A stretch of DNA of 64,000 nt. Origin: Aradus depressus. Its lineage: Eukaryota > Arthropoda > Insecta > Hemiptera > Aradidae. Positions within the stretch are counted from its first letter, which is position 1. The number at the start of each line of letters is the position of its first letter. The position numbers and the translations under genes were made by a program. The notes under the pieces were generated by a model. That model saw nothing but the letters and a program-made list of their open reading frames with translations. It was not told where the DNA came from and made no database searches. Shown piece by piece: positions 45,156 through 56,128 of this stretch. The DNA lies in contig OY759219.1 in the NCBI GenBank assembly GCA_963662175.1, positions 43,888,675 through 43,952,674 of the forward strand, in the 5' to 3' direction.

Positions 45156-46262
45156 TTACAAAAATCTAATTTCGAGTTCCTTGTTATCAAAAATAATCCA
45201 TCGGTTTATCTGAAGGAAACTTTTTTTTTTTTTTTTAAATTTCTTGTGATTTTTAATTTTCTTTAATTTAGGGAACTTTTTACTTAAATTTATTAGTTGT
45301 GGTATTTTAAAGTGCTTACTTTGTTTTTGTTTATTTCCATATTTGTACCAATTTATTTTCCGATATCTAATTCTCCTCGACTTTGGCTGCAACATTACTT
45401 TAGCTTTTCTTTTATGATTAGTTTTTTTAAATTTTTTCTTATCACAGCTTACTTGGCAAATATGGCCCAAATTTCCTTTACAAATATTCTTATAATTTGT
45501 TTCTGTTAATTTTACTTTCAAGATAACGATATTTTTATTTTTTATTTTATCTTTGGATATTTTTGAAAATGTATAACTTTTTCTAATAAAACCTAGCCGA
45601 CATAATGCATTAAACGGAATATAATCTTTATTTATTTCTTTGTTCAATTTTATTTTTCTATTTTTGTTCCTATTTGATTTGCTTTTACTTATTTCTAATT
45701 CATTTTTCTGAGCATTACCTATTTCATTTAATTTTTTTTTCTCATCTGTTATTAATTTATTTTCACATTTATTTTCAACTTCAATAAGATCTGTTTTTGT
45801 CTCCACTATTATTTCATTTATTTGTATTTTAAAAACCTTCAACCTTTGCTCCACCGCTTCGATAATTTCTTTTTTACTATTTTCTATCTCACTACTTAAC
45901 TGTTCAAATTTATGATCCATCTTTTCGAATGTTTTTTGCATACGATCCATCATCTGCTCAAATTGACTCGGAGTAAACGGATTATCGTCTTTAATTTTGT
46001 TCGCATCCTCATCACCCGAATTCGACCTTCCTATTAGCGGACTCGTGACTATAATAGAATTTTCTCCCGTTTTTCCCGTTCCTTCTACAAATCCAGATTC
46101 CCGAACATCGCTATCTACGTTCCGGAGTCCTAATCCGCCGAGGCCACTCCCGATTCCGTTCATTCTTGCATCTAATTCTCCCGCCTCCCCATCGTAAACA
46201 AACTCCGGACCTTGCTCTCCCGCCATGCTATGGGTCGACTCACGCGTGTCCTCGTCCGCCAT
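45156..46262 (-). CDS. Gag-like coiled-coil protein of an LTR retrotransposon
   Basis: Open frame of 368 codons starting at an ATG (ADEDTRESTHSMAGEQGPEF). Residues about 95-190 form a heptad-rich coiled coil (FEQMMDRMQKTFEKMDHKFE region). The rest is extremely Lys/Asn-rich and has no zinc knuckle. Capsid-type Gag homology is not obvious, so the gag call rests on position: right after a primer-binding-site-like leader and before an integrase tail on the same strand. The Lys-rich C-terminal half may be decayed sequence that happens to stay open in AT-rich DNA. Confidence in expression is low. Confidence 0.5.
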   Translation of the reverse strand: MADEDTRESTHSMAGEQGPEFVYDGEAGELDARMNGIGSGLGGLGLRNVDSDVRESGFVEGTGKTGENSIIVTSPLIGRSNSGDEDANKIKDDNPFTPSQFEQMMDRMQKTFEKMDHKFEQLSSEIENSKKEIIEAVEQRLKVFKIQINEIIVETKTDLIEVENKCENKLITDEKKKLNEIGNAQKNELEISKSKSNRNKNRKIKLNKEINKDYIPFNALCRLGFIRKSYTFSKISKDKIKNKNIVILKVKLTETNYKNICKGNLGHICQVSCDKKKFKKTNHKRKAKVMLQPKSRRIRYRKINWYKYGNKQKQSKHFKIPQLINLSKKFPKLKKIKNHKKFKKKKKSFLQINRWIIFDNKELEIRFL

Positions 46263-46386
46263 CTTGCTTCACAAATCTATATAATAAATATAATACATAA
46301 TCACAGCAATTTCTAAACTTATAAATCTGGACAACTCAAAAATTTTTTTTTTCTCCCCTATTCCATCATTTTTATTGCCAATACGT

Positions 46387-46490
46387 TGAGTGCCATTGTA
46401 ATAATTCTTCTATACGGTAAAATATAATTATATTCTTTTTTTAAAATTAGCTCCACGTTGTTGCGCCATTGTAATAATTCCTATACTTTC
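46387..46490 (-). other. Two LTR-end and primer-binding-site-like junctions
   Basis: On the plus strand tgtaataattc(t)tctatac follows gttgagtgccat at about 46397, and tgtaataattcctatac follows cgttgttgcgccat at about 46475. Read on the minus strand each is an LTR end ...attattaca, one A, then TGGCACTCAACG or TGGCGCAACAACGTGG, the latter like the tRNA-primed sites of many insect LTR elements. A third tgtaataattcttatac lies at about 44697, consistent with the other LTR end. Confidence 0.5.
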
Positions 46491-46671
46491 TTTAATTTAA
46501 TTTTATTTTTTTAAATTAAATAATTAAATTATTATATATGCGATATATTAAATTATTATTAAAAAATTAAATCCTCAATGCTGCCATTTTGATAAACATT
46601 TATTTTTTATTATATAAAGAATAACGATTTCTTTTATCGTTATTTGTGACCCCCCCCCCATTCTACACGTT

Positions 46672-46708
<37 letters not shown>

Positions 46709-46811
46709 TTTATTATTTAGTCTTTTAATGCATATACTTATTTTTATTGCATGTTTGCGTGTATGTGTTCCTACATGTGTAAGTATGAATGTTGGCGTAC
46801 ATATGTCTATA
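46491..46811. other. AT-rich stretch with a (TA)n microsatellite
   Basis: AT-rich DNA with a TA run at about 46675-46704 and a short C run near 46650. No gene is seen. Confidence 0.6.
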
Positions 46812-46964
46812 CTAGAAGTAATACCCGGCGTTGCCCGGGGAACTTTGACTTTTCTCCCGATATTTCCTATAAGCCTATTCAATTCTTCGGCAGTACATTC
46901 ATGATGTTATAATTTTCAATTATTCATACGGAATAAGGCTTATAGTCCTTCAACTATAGTAACG

Positions 46965-49340
46965 CTAGTAAGTTTTTAGGACCCCTTGGCAACACAGCTA
47001 GTACGCGCCTTTCAACGGCGGAAACCACAGCTAGTGAATACTTAGCATCGCTGGACATCCTAGCCAGTGCTAACTTAAGAACGCTTGTGACTACAGCTAG
47101 TATGTGCCTTGCAACGGCGGACCCCACAGCTAGTACATACTTAGGAACGCTCGGCACCACAGCTAGTACGAAATTAGGAACGCTGGGCACTACAGGTATT
47201 AAGTGCCTTGCAACAGCGGACACCACAGCTAGTATGTGTCTTGCAACAGCGGACACCACAGCTAGTACGTAGTTAGGAACGCTGGACACCACAGCTAGTA
47301 TGTGCCTTGCAACAGCGGACCCACAGCTAGGACGTAGTTAGGAACGCTGGGCACCACATCTAGTATGTACCTTCCAACAGCGGACTCCACACCCAGTACG
47401 TAGTTAGGAACGCTGGGCACCATAGCTAGTATGTGCTTTGCAACAGCGAACCCACAGCTAGGACGTAGTTAGGAACGCTGGGCATCACAGGTAGTATATG
47501 CCTTGCAACGGCGGAACCCACAACTAGTACGTAGTTAGGAACGCTGGGCACCATAGCTAGTATGTGCTTTGCAACAGCGAACCCACAGCTAGGACGTAGT
47601 TAGGAACGCTGGGCATCACAGGTAGTACATGCCTTGCAACGGCGGACCCCACAACTAGTACGTAGTTGGGAATGCTGGGCACCACAGCTAGTATGTGCCT
47701 TGCAACAGCGGACACCACAGCTAGTACATACTTAGGAACGCTGGGCACCACAGCTAGTACGAAATTAGGAACGCTGGGCACTACAGGTATTAAGTGCCTT
47801 GCAACAGCGGACACCACAGCTAGTATGTGTCTTGCAACAGCAGACACCACAGCCAGTACGTAGTTAGGAACGCTGGACACCAAAGCTAGTATGTGCCTTT
47901 CAACAGCGGACCCACAGCTAGGACGTAGTTAGGAACGCTGGGCACCACATCTAGTATGTACCTTCCAACAGCGGACCCCACAGCTAGTACGAAGTTAGGA
48001 ACGCTGGGCATCACAGCTAGTAAGTGCCTTGCAACAGCGGACCCCCACAGCTAGTACATACTTAGGAACGCTGGGCACCACAGCTAGTACGAAATTAGGA
48101 ACGCTGGGCACTACAGGCATTAAGTGCCTTGCAACAGCGGACACCACAGCTAGTATGTGTCTTGCAACAGCAGACACCACAGCTAGTACGTAGTTAGGAA
48201 CGCTGGACACCAAATCTAGTATGTGCCTTGCAACAGCGGACCCACAGCTAGGACGTAGTTAGGAACGCTGGGCACCACATCTAGTATGTACCTTCCAACA
48301 GCGGACCCCACACCTAGTACGTAGTTAGGAACGCTGGGCACCATAGCTAGTATGTGCTTTGCAACAGCGGACCCACAGCTAGGACGTAGTTAGGAACGCT
48401 GGGCATAACAGGTAGTATATGCCTTGCAACGGTGGACCCCACAACTAGTACGTAGTTGGGAATGCTGGGCACCACAGCTAGTATGTTCCATGCAACAGCG
48501 GACACCACAGCTAGTACGAAGTTAGGAACGCTGGGCATCATAGTTAGTAAGTGCCTTGCAACAGCGGACCCCCACACCTAGTACATAGTTTGAAACGCTG
48601 GGCCCTACAGCTATGAAGTGCCTTGCAAAAGCGGACCCCAGAGCTCGTACGTAGTTAGAAACGCTGAGCATCACAGCTATGTATGTTTTTGCAACGGCGG
48701 ACCCCACAGTTAATACGTTTTTAGGAACGCTGAGCCCTACAGTTAGTAGGTGCCTTGCAACTGCGGACCCCACAGCTAGTACGATATTAGGATGCTGGGC
48801 ATCACAGCTAGTATGTGTTTTGCAGCGGGGCACCCCACAGCTAGTACGTAGTTAAATACGCTGGGCCACTCTGCTAGCGCCTTGCAACAGCGGACCCCAC
48901 AGCTAGTACGTAGTTAAATACGCTGGGCCACACTGCTAGCGCCTTGCAACAGCGGACCCCACAGCTAGTACGATATTAGGATACTGGGCATCACAGCTAG
49001 TAAATGTTTTGTAGGTGCCTTGCAACAGCGGACCCCACAGCTAGTACGATATTAGGATGCTGGGCATCACAGCTAGTAAATGTTTTGTAGGTGCCTTGCA
49101 ACAGCGGACCCCACAGCTAGTACGATATTAGGATGCTGGGCATCACAGCTAGTAAATGTTTTGTAGGTGCCTTGCAACAGCGGACCCCACAGCTAGTATG
49201 TAATTAGGAACGCTGGGCATCACAGCTAGTAAATGTTTTGTAGGTGCCTTGCAACAGCGGACCCCACAGCTAGTACGATATTAGGATGCTGGGCATCACA
49301 GCTAGTGAATGTCTTGCAACAGTGAACCCCACAGCATAGT
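46965..49340 (-). repeat. Expanded 66-bp minisatellite in Helitron copy B
   Basis: About 35 units. Each pairs a half of the type cagctagtacgtagttagga plus acgctgggcacca with a half cagctagtatgtgccttgca plus acagcggacccca. Longer blocks are themselves duplicated: about 47090-47470 recurs near 47690-47970 and near 48050-48330. Between 48990 and 49280 a larger unit of about 85 bp with ttttgtaggtgccttgcaac is repeated. Open frames with 22-residue periods on both strands are by-products of the unit length. Confidence 0.9.
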
Positions 49341-49778
49341 TACTACTTCTACATGTGAAATTCATGACAATGCGATTACCATTTAATCATTCAGCATTAT
49401 TTTTATGATTAGCCCCCCCCCCCCCCCCCTCCCCTCACAAATTTTTAAGATGTCACACACCCTATTTTTCTATTTGGCCTTTATGAATACTACATGTGAA
49501 ATTTCGTGACAATCCGATCATCCGTTAAAGACTTAGCACTATACTTATACTTAGGCCCCCATCAACCCACCCTCTCGTTCAAAATTTAGTGACATATACA
49601 CCCTATATTACTATTTGGCTTTTAAGAATATTACATGTAAAATTCCGACCAACCTTTAATGAGCTAGCACTATATTTATACTTAGCCCCCCCTCCCGTAC
49701 AAAATTTTGAGCCGTCACACCGCCTATTTTTCTATTTGGCCTTCAGGAATACTACATGTGAAATTTCGTGACAATTAG
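49341..49778 (-). repeat. 145-bp Helitron repeats in copy B, inner block
   Basis: Inverted relatives of the 34310-35590 repeats: ctacatgtgaaatt(t)c(g/a)tgaca recurs at about 49348, 49492 and 49753, each followed by a Pu/Py-skewed block and a C run (49412-49430 is the longest). Confidence 0.8.
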
Positions 49779-50465
49779 GTGCCTTGCAACTGCGGACCCC
49801 ACAGATAGTATGTAGTTAGAACCACAGGGCATCACAGCTAGTACGTGTTTTGCAACGGCGCACCCCACAGCTAGTACGTAGTTAAATACGCAGGGCCACA
49901 CTGCTAGCGCCTTGCAACAGCGGACACCACAGCTAGTACGTAGTTTGGAACGCTGGTCACCACAGCTAGTATGTGCCTTGCAACAGCGGACCCCAGAGCT
50001 AGTACGTAGTTAGAACCACTGGGCATCACAGCTAGTATGTGTTTTGCAACGGCGGACCCCACAGCTAGTACGTAGTTAGAAACGCTGAGCATCACAGCTA
50101 GTATGTGTTCTGCAACGGCGGACCCCACCGCTAATAGCTAGTTAGAAACGCTGGGCATCACAGCTATGTATGTTTTTGCAACGGCGGACCCCACAGTTAA
50201 TACGTTTTGAGGAACGCTGGCCCCTACAGTTAGTAGGTGCCTTGCAACTGCGGACCCCACAGATAGTATGTAGTTAGAACCACAGGGCATCACAGCTAGT
50301 ATGTGTTTTGCAACGGCGCACCCCACAGCTAGTACGTAGTTAAATACGCTGGGCCACACTGCTAGCGCCTTGCAACAGCGGACCCCACAGCTAGTACGAT
50401 ATTAGGATGCTGGGCATCACAGCTAGTAAATGTCTTGCAACAGTGAACCCCACAGCATAGTTACT
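49779..50465 (-). repeat. Second 66-bp minisatellite block in copy B
   Basis: About ten more 33/66-bp units, with internal duplication: gcggaccccacagatagtat near 49792 recurs near 50248 with its neighbours. It is separated from the first block by 145-bp repeats, which implies rearrangement or duplication inside the element. Confidence 0.85.
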
Positions 50466-50696
50466 ACTACTACATGTGAAATTCATGACAATCCGATTAC
50501 CCTTTAATCAAATAATTTCTGATTAGCCCCCCCCCCCCCCCTCCCAAATTTTTAAGACCCTATTTTTCTATTTGGCCTTTATGAATACTACATGTGAAAT
50601 TTCGTGACAATCCGATCATCCGTTAATGACTTAGCACTATACTTATACTTAGGCCCCCATCAACCCACCCTCTCGTTCAAAATTTTGTGACATATA
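50466..50696 (-). repeat. 145-bp Helitron repeats in copy B, outer block
   Basis: Same repeat as at 49341-49778, with a C run at about 50527-50541. It ends abruptly at about 50696, where unrelated AT-rich DNA begins. Confidence 0.75.
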
Positions 50697-51093
50697 ACAC
50701 ATTGACATGGCTAATATGGCACCGTACATAAGGCCAAAAATAAAAAAATAAAAAAATAAAAAAAAATAAAAATAAGTTCAATTCTAAAAAATTAATTCAA
50801 TACCCAAACTGACGCGATTTATTTTATTATTATTATTTACTTATTTTTTCCTATTTAAATTTATCGAAGATTTAAAAAAAAAAAATATTTACAATATCTA
50901 TATTAATAACAATTCGTTTCAACAATTGAATTTAAATAATAATTTAAATATATTATACGTAAAATTAGAGCACCATCAACTAATAGAAATCACCAGATTT
51001 TGAACTTGATAGCTGTCGGATAGTAATAAGTGGCTTTACTGTCCATCCTGCTTTGCTTCCAAGGCCTCAAACAACATAAGTCCCTATCCTATT
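50697..51093. other. AT-rich stretch downstream of Gypsy pol
   Basis: Contains an A-rich simple stretch (about 50738-50775). It should hold the 3' untranslated region of the minus-strand pol to its right, but I find no LTR matching 53036-53593 or any other. Confidence 0.5.
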
Positions 51094-53031
51094 CTAAATT
51101 ATTTCTTTACGATAATATGGCTTTAATAATGTGGAATGAAATTTTCCCCTTTCTAATTCAGGATTGTGAATGTCAGTTAGTAAGTAAGTAGTGTCCCCGT
51201 AACTAGTCTTGATTCTATAGGGTCCCTCAAAAATACTTTGGAATTTAGTAGCTTGGGTTTCAATATTTTCACAAGTCCTTAATGATTTGACTGCTACTAA
51301 ATCCCCTATGCTAAATTTATATAATTGATGACTTTCATCGTATTTCCGCGAATTTATTTTCCCCGCGATTTTAATATTGTCGACAACTTGGTCCCTTAGT
51401 CTTCTAATGTATCCTTCTCCAAGGTGTGTTTCATCTGTCTGTTGGTTTTCGTCTTTATTAATCGTCTTATAGTACAGTTTGGACCATGGCGTCTGATGTC
51501 TAATCCCTAAGATGACTTCGCATGGATAGGCCTTTATTGTAGAATGGTAGGTATTATTTATCACAAATGCTACGTCCTTCAAGTGGTTGGCCCATGCGGT
51601 AGGTCTGTCTGTCAGTACTGTCCGGAGGTAATTTCCTATATCTCTGTTAGTCCGTTCACTTAAATTACTTTGGGGGTGTCTTATCGAAGCGTATACGTAT
51701 TTAATGTCCTATTCAGTCAAAGTCTGTTGCCACAGACGACTAGTAAATTGTGTCCCATGGTCCATTAGTATTTTTGTCGGTTTTCCTAGTTCTGTTATGA
51801 ATCTGTCAACGCACCGCAACGCTGCGCGTGTTGTTGCCTTTCCTACGTCATACAGTTTAACAAATTTTGAAAAATTATCAATCATCACGAATATATATCT
51901 CACTCCACGTCTTCCCCGTGGCAATGGTCCTAAAAAGTCTACACTAACTAGTTGTAAGGGCTCTGTTGTCTCAATCCAGTTGTATTTTGAATAGTAAGTC
52001 TTATTTGAAATCTTATTCAGTTGGCATTTGTGACACGTACGCAAGATTTTACTGATTTTCTCCATTAAGTGAGCGATGTGATAGTGTGGGTTGATCAATT
52101 GAAATAGTTTATGAACTCCGATGTGTAAGTACGTGTTATATATTGTTTCTATAAATTGTGATTTGACCGTGTCTGGCACTAATATTCTAAAGGGTTTACA
52201 ACCACGTTGTGACAAAATGAGATTGTTGACATATTTGTATTTCAATGTTTTGTATTCTGTTAATGTATTTGGAGTTTGTAGTAATTTATTTAAAATATGT
52301 TGAGGTAAATCGTGAGTAGTATATTTATTGTGGAAATCCTTAACTATCTTGTTTATTGGTGTGTTTTGGATAATGTTGTTAATTTGTATATCATTTGTTC
52401 TGTGTTTGATATTGTGTGTATCATTTGTTGTTATTTGTCTCGACAGAGTGTCGGCTACCACATTCGCTTTACCACTAATATGTAAAATTTCAAAATTAAA
52501 CTGCTGTAAAAATAAACTCCACCTCATGAGGCGACTTGTTGTATTCTTACAGTTTTTTATAAATATAAGGGCTTTATGATCGGTTTCTATAAAAAATTTT
52601 CTACCAGCCAAATAAGTTTCATATTTCTGAACTGACCATACTATGGCAAGTAATTCTAGTTCTGTTATTGTATATGTTTTTTCAGCTGTCCTAAGTACTC
52701 GGCTGGCAAATGCCACAACTCCCTTCTCCTTTTCGTCTGTAAGTTGGTAAAGTTGTGAAGCGATTGCAAAACCATTCGCGTCTGTCTGTAAATAAAAAGG
52801 TTTAGAAAAATTTGGATGTCTCAGTATTACGTTGTCTAAAAATATACTCTTTGCTTTGTTAAAATTGTTGTCTTCTTGTAACCCCCATTGCCACTTAACG
52901 CCCTTACGAAGTAAATGAGATAATCCCCCAATACATTGTCCATAGTCCTTTGTGAATCGCTGATAATTGTTGGTTAACCCTATAAAGCCTTTCAATTCTG
53001 TGATGTGAAGATTAAAAAAGGGGGCCTTCAC
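51094..53031 (-). pseudogene. Ty3/Gypsy pol: RT end, RNase H, integrase, one in-frame stop
   Basis: Minus strand, open from 53031 to 51709 and, after a TAG at 51706-51708, in the same frame to 51094. Domains: RT connection (TELKGFIGLTNNYQRF), RNase H with LQTDANGFAIASQL, ELELLAIVWSVQKYE and ETDHKAL, a linker, then an integrase with CHKCQ, first Asp in VSVDFLGPLP, second in LMDHGTQFTS, and Glu in SNLSERTNRD just after the stop, then a C-terminal barrel (FEGPYRIKTSYGDTTYLL) ending at KGKFHSTLLKPYY-type sequence. RNase H and integrase catalytic residues are all present, so only one stop and the loss of the RT palm keep it inactive. It begins 4 bp from the LTR at 53036. Confidence 0.88.
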
Positions 53032-53035
53032 TACT

Positions 53036-53593
53036 TGTGAAGAATAAAAAGGACTGTATTTGTAAATAATATAATTTAAGAGAATGTTAGGTGAATAATA
53101 AGAATGACTGTCTTTACTTTAATTTAAGGTATGGTGCTTCACTCACCAAACCGGGATCTTAACTTAATGGTACTTGTTAATTCTTGGGGGTTTCAATAAT
53201 AACACCAATTAGGCTGTTGAATAACTTCTTAGAGAATGTATTTTAAATGTCAGAACTCATGACAGATAATAAGATATGACAAGAACAGTTTAACACTTGG
53301 AAACATAAACAATAGGAATTCGACTTACGTCCAGAAGTAGAGAGAGAGCAGTCCACACGTCTGACCAGGTTCCAGAATCTGACCACAACGCATCTCCTCA
53401 TCGGTATTTAACCTTTGAGGAGCGGAAGTGTTTACCTTGGTCAAGATCAAATATCCTGTTTAAGGGTCAACACTCTCGATGTCACAATCGCGGTTCCTTG
53501 GCCGAGCCAATCTCAATAAACGGAAAACAAAGATTTGTTTTTCCTGAACTCTTTCGAGTTTTCTGACAAATTCCCCTTCACCGCCTTCTCACA
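53036..53593 (-). repeat. LTR, left copy
   Basis: 558 bp, TGTGAAGA...CTTCTCACA. Almost identical to 58252-58811. On its right (minus-strand upstream) lies gcagggggaagta, a polypurine-tract-like run, which fits a 3' LTR. It is also flanked by tact on both sides (53032-53035 and 53594-53597), as a solo LTR with a 4-bp duplication would be. Confidence 0.85.
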
Positions 53594-56128
53594 TACTTCC
53601 CCCTGCAATCCAGAAGTCACGCCCTCGTGACGAGACACAACCGGGAGGAGCTGCCAATCTGCAAAGCGCTGCATACAAAGTTGATGGAATGTTGTTGTTA
53701 TTTCTAGAAGTTCGTCTGTAGAATTCTCGTAGTTTCTCCTCTCTCTTTCTCTGACTAAAGTAAACTCCTAAAGTCCTGATTCCAAGTGTTAAATTCATGT
53801 TTAGTACAGATAAATATATAAATATGTAAGTATATATATAAATATATAAGTACAACATATATAAATATATAAGTACAACATATATCGACTACTTTCTGAG
53901 AAAAAGAAAATGTAAACTTCAATTTTCATTAACAAAACAAAATTATACTTAAAACTTATCAACAAAATCAAAAATAAATGAGTTAACATAACAAACCAAC
54001 TTAATAATGTGTATACTGTAAAAGATTTAGTGATATGCTAAAACAATGTTTATATGTATATTCTTTTTTTTTTTTTTTTTTTTCGAATGACGTAAATACC
54101 AATATACATGTATACAACTTAAAATAAATGAATATTACTAAACAAGTCTATTTGCAATAACATAAAAAAATCAAAATAGATTGGAAACACATTCCTTTTT
54201 TTTTTTTTTCAAACGACGTAACGACCAATATGTATGTATACAATTAAAATAAATAAATAAGTTTATAAAAAAAATCAAAATAGATTGGAAACACATTTCT
54301 TTTTTTTTTTTGAGATTCTCGCTATAAAATAGTTATAGGTACATCTAATTATACTCCTCTATGAGACCAAATAAAAAAAAATATATATATAAACACTTCG
54401 AAAAATTCACTTAACGAATCACAAAACAAATCAAAACAAAAACAAAATATATAGGAGAGAACAATGGACTCTTCTTCCAATATTTACTAATAACAATAAA
54501 AAAAAATTGAACACAATCAATTATTTAATAAACTATTATTTTGTATTCCTATGCAGTCTGCATAATGTTGCTAACGAACAACTAAGATTCTAAATAAATT
54601 ATTGACAGAAAGAAAAGAGAAAAAAAAAAATATCTATAATAAAGTTAACCTATTGACTAAACTCCGTTCCATGAGCTATGGGCTGTGTAATGTATTTATT
54701 CAACTAAAGTTACACAGAGGCCCTTCTAGGGGCTAAAATCATTATTGTATTTTCTTTTTGTCTTGTAGATTTAAAATATCTGGCTACCAACATTTCAAAA
54801 AAAATATATAGAAGCAATAAAGACAATGTATGTTACCTGTATATAGCTCATGGAAGGAAGTGATCAAATTCTGGACCTGCCTTTCTCAAGAAAGCGCTAG
54901 TCTTCACTCCCTCCACTCTGTTTATGTTTCCATTCAATCTGTTCCTGTTTCTGTTTTCACACTTTTGTTATTGTAAACTGCATCCTATCTCAACAATATC
55001 CTTGACAAACCCAAAACACGGATGTGTCCAGTCAATGAACTCCAAAATTATTTCCAAATGTCTTATCCCTAACGTGGATTTCCCTATAATCTCCCTTAAT
55101 TGAGCTTAAATATCGCAATTATCTCCCAAAAATCTCCCTAAATTGCGTCTTATTCTTTATCTCTTTTTTTTTTCTCTTAATACAAGTATCTCTCTTAATT
55201 TGCGCTTAAATGTCGCATTTGTCTCCCATAAATCTCCCTAAATTGCGGCTTATTCTTTATCTCTTTTTTTTTTGTTTTAATATAAGTATCTCCCTTAATT
55301 TGCGCTTAACTCTTTATCTCTCTTTTTTTTTTCAAATAACTTCCTTTTATTTATTTAATTTTATTTTTTTTTTAAAAGGCTCCGTGAACAGGCGACCGCG
55401 TTTTCAAAATTAACCGGTGCTTTATCTAACACGAAGCCTCAACTTCTCGAATTACTCTTTATATTTTCACCGCACGACTTTTTACGCTAAATTCCTTTAT
55501 CTCTCTTTTTTTTTCAAATAATTTCCCTTCTTTTTTTTTTTTTTTTTAAGGCTCCGTGAACAGGCGACCGCGTTTTCAAACTCAACCGGTGCTTTATCTA
55601 ACACGAAACCTCAGCTTCTCTAATTACTCTCTTTTACTTTTTATATTTTCCACCGCGCGACGTTTTGCGCTAAATTCCTTGTTCTACCAATTACTTAACA
55701 TTTGCGCATAGTATATATATCTCCCAAAAAAAATTCTCCCATAATTGCGCTTAAATATCTCTATCATCTCTCTCAAAAATCTCCTTAAATTGCGCACAAT
55801 ATTTATATTTATCATTAAAATCTCCCTTAATTTGCGCTCAATATATATATCCCATATTCACTTTTATTCTCTGACGCGTAATTATCTACCTCTTTTATTT
55901 TATTTTTTATTTTTTTTTTTTTTTAATTATTTTCTTTCTATAGCACAATGTTTGAAATCTTTCCTTTTTCCCTTTTCAATCAAGAAGGTCATATCAGAGG
56001 ACAAGGAGGAAGGGTTCTCCTTGGCGCTGTATGCCTCTTATCCTAACGTGTGCCCCTTCATGCACACACGGTAGTTCGAAAAAGAGAGAAAGGATAGATA
56101 CATGGGCTACTTTACTTTAATTTAAACA
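53594..56128. other. Non-coding 3' region of the LTR element, with internal repeats
   Basis: 2.5 kb without a supported gene. It holds AT repeats (53815-53885, with atatataaatatataagtac twice), T-run units near 54060, 54190 and 54295 with (c)gaatgacgtaa or caaacgacgtaac, repeated ctcccttaatttgcgcttaa motifs (55060-55860), and a direct repeat of about 85 bp starting ggctccgtgaacaggcgacc at 55378 and 55550 (offset 172 bp). Many long T runs interrupt it. It might be an expanded untranslated region. Confidence 0.6.

Larger units (their letters stand above)
46812..50696 (-). mobile_element. Non-autonomous Helitron-like element, copy B, 5'-truncated
   Basis: Read on the minus strand, the 3' end is at 46812-46815 (CTAG), preceded by the same CCCGG hairpin and by about 130 bp closely matching 36091-36235, including a gaataattgaaaattataac block. 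Going upstream come the 66-bp minisatellite (greatly expanded), then 145-bp repeats, another minisatellite block, and more 145-bp repeats to 50696. The TCTAT...gactgcc 5' end is missing. No transposase gene is present. Order and orientation otherwise match copy A. Confidence 0.7.

Noticed and set aside
45297..45509. 70-codon hydrophobic plus-strand frame as a membrane protein
   Set aside because: It is antisense to the Lys-rich gag-like frame. AT-rich Lys codons read as Phe/Leu on the other strand.
46954..50359. Valine/alanine-rich 22-residue repeat proteins on the minus strand
   Set aside because: By-products of the 66-bp Helitron minisatellite.
54061..54320. Possible tRNA or small RNA genes among the T-run repeats
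   Set aside because: No cloverleaf or A/B-box pattern could be found by eye. T runs alone are not evidence for Pol III terminators.
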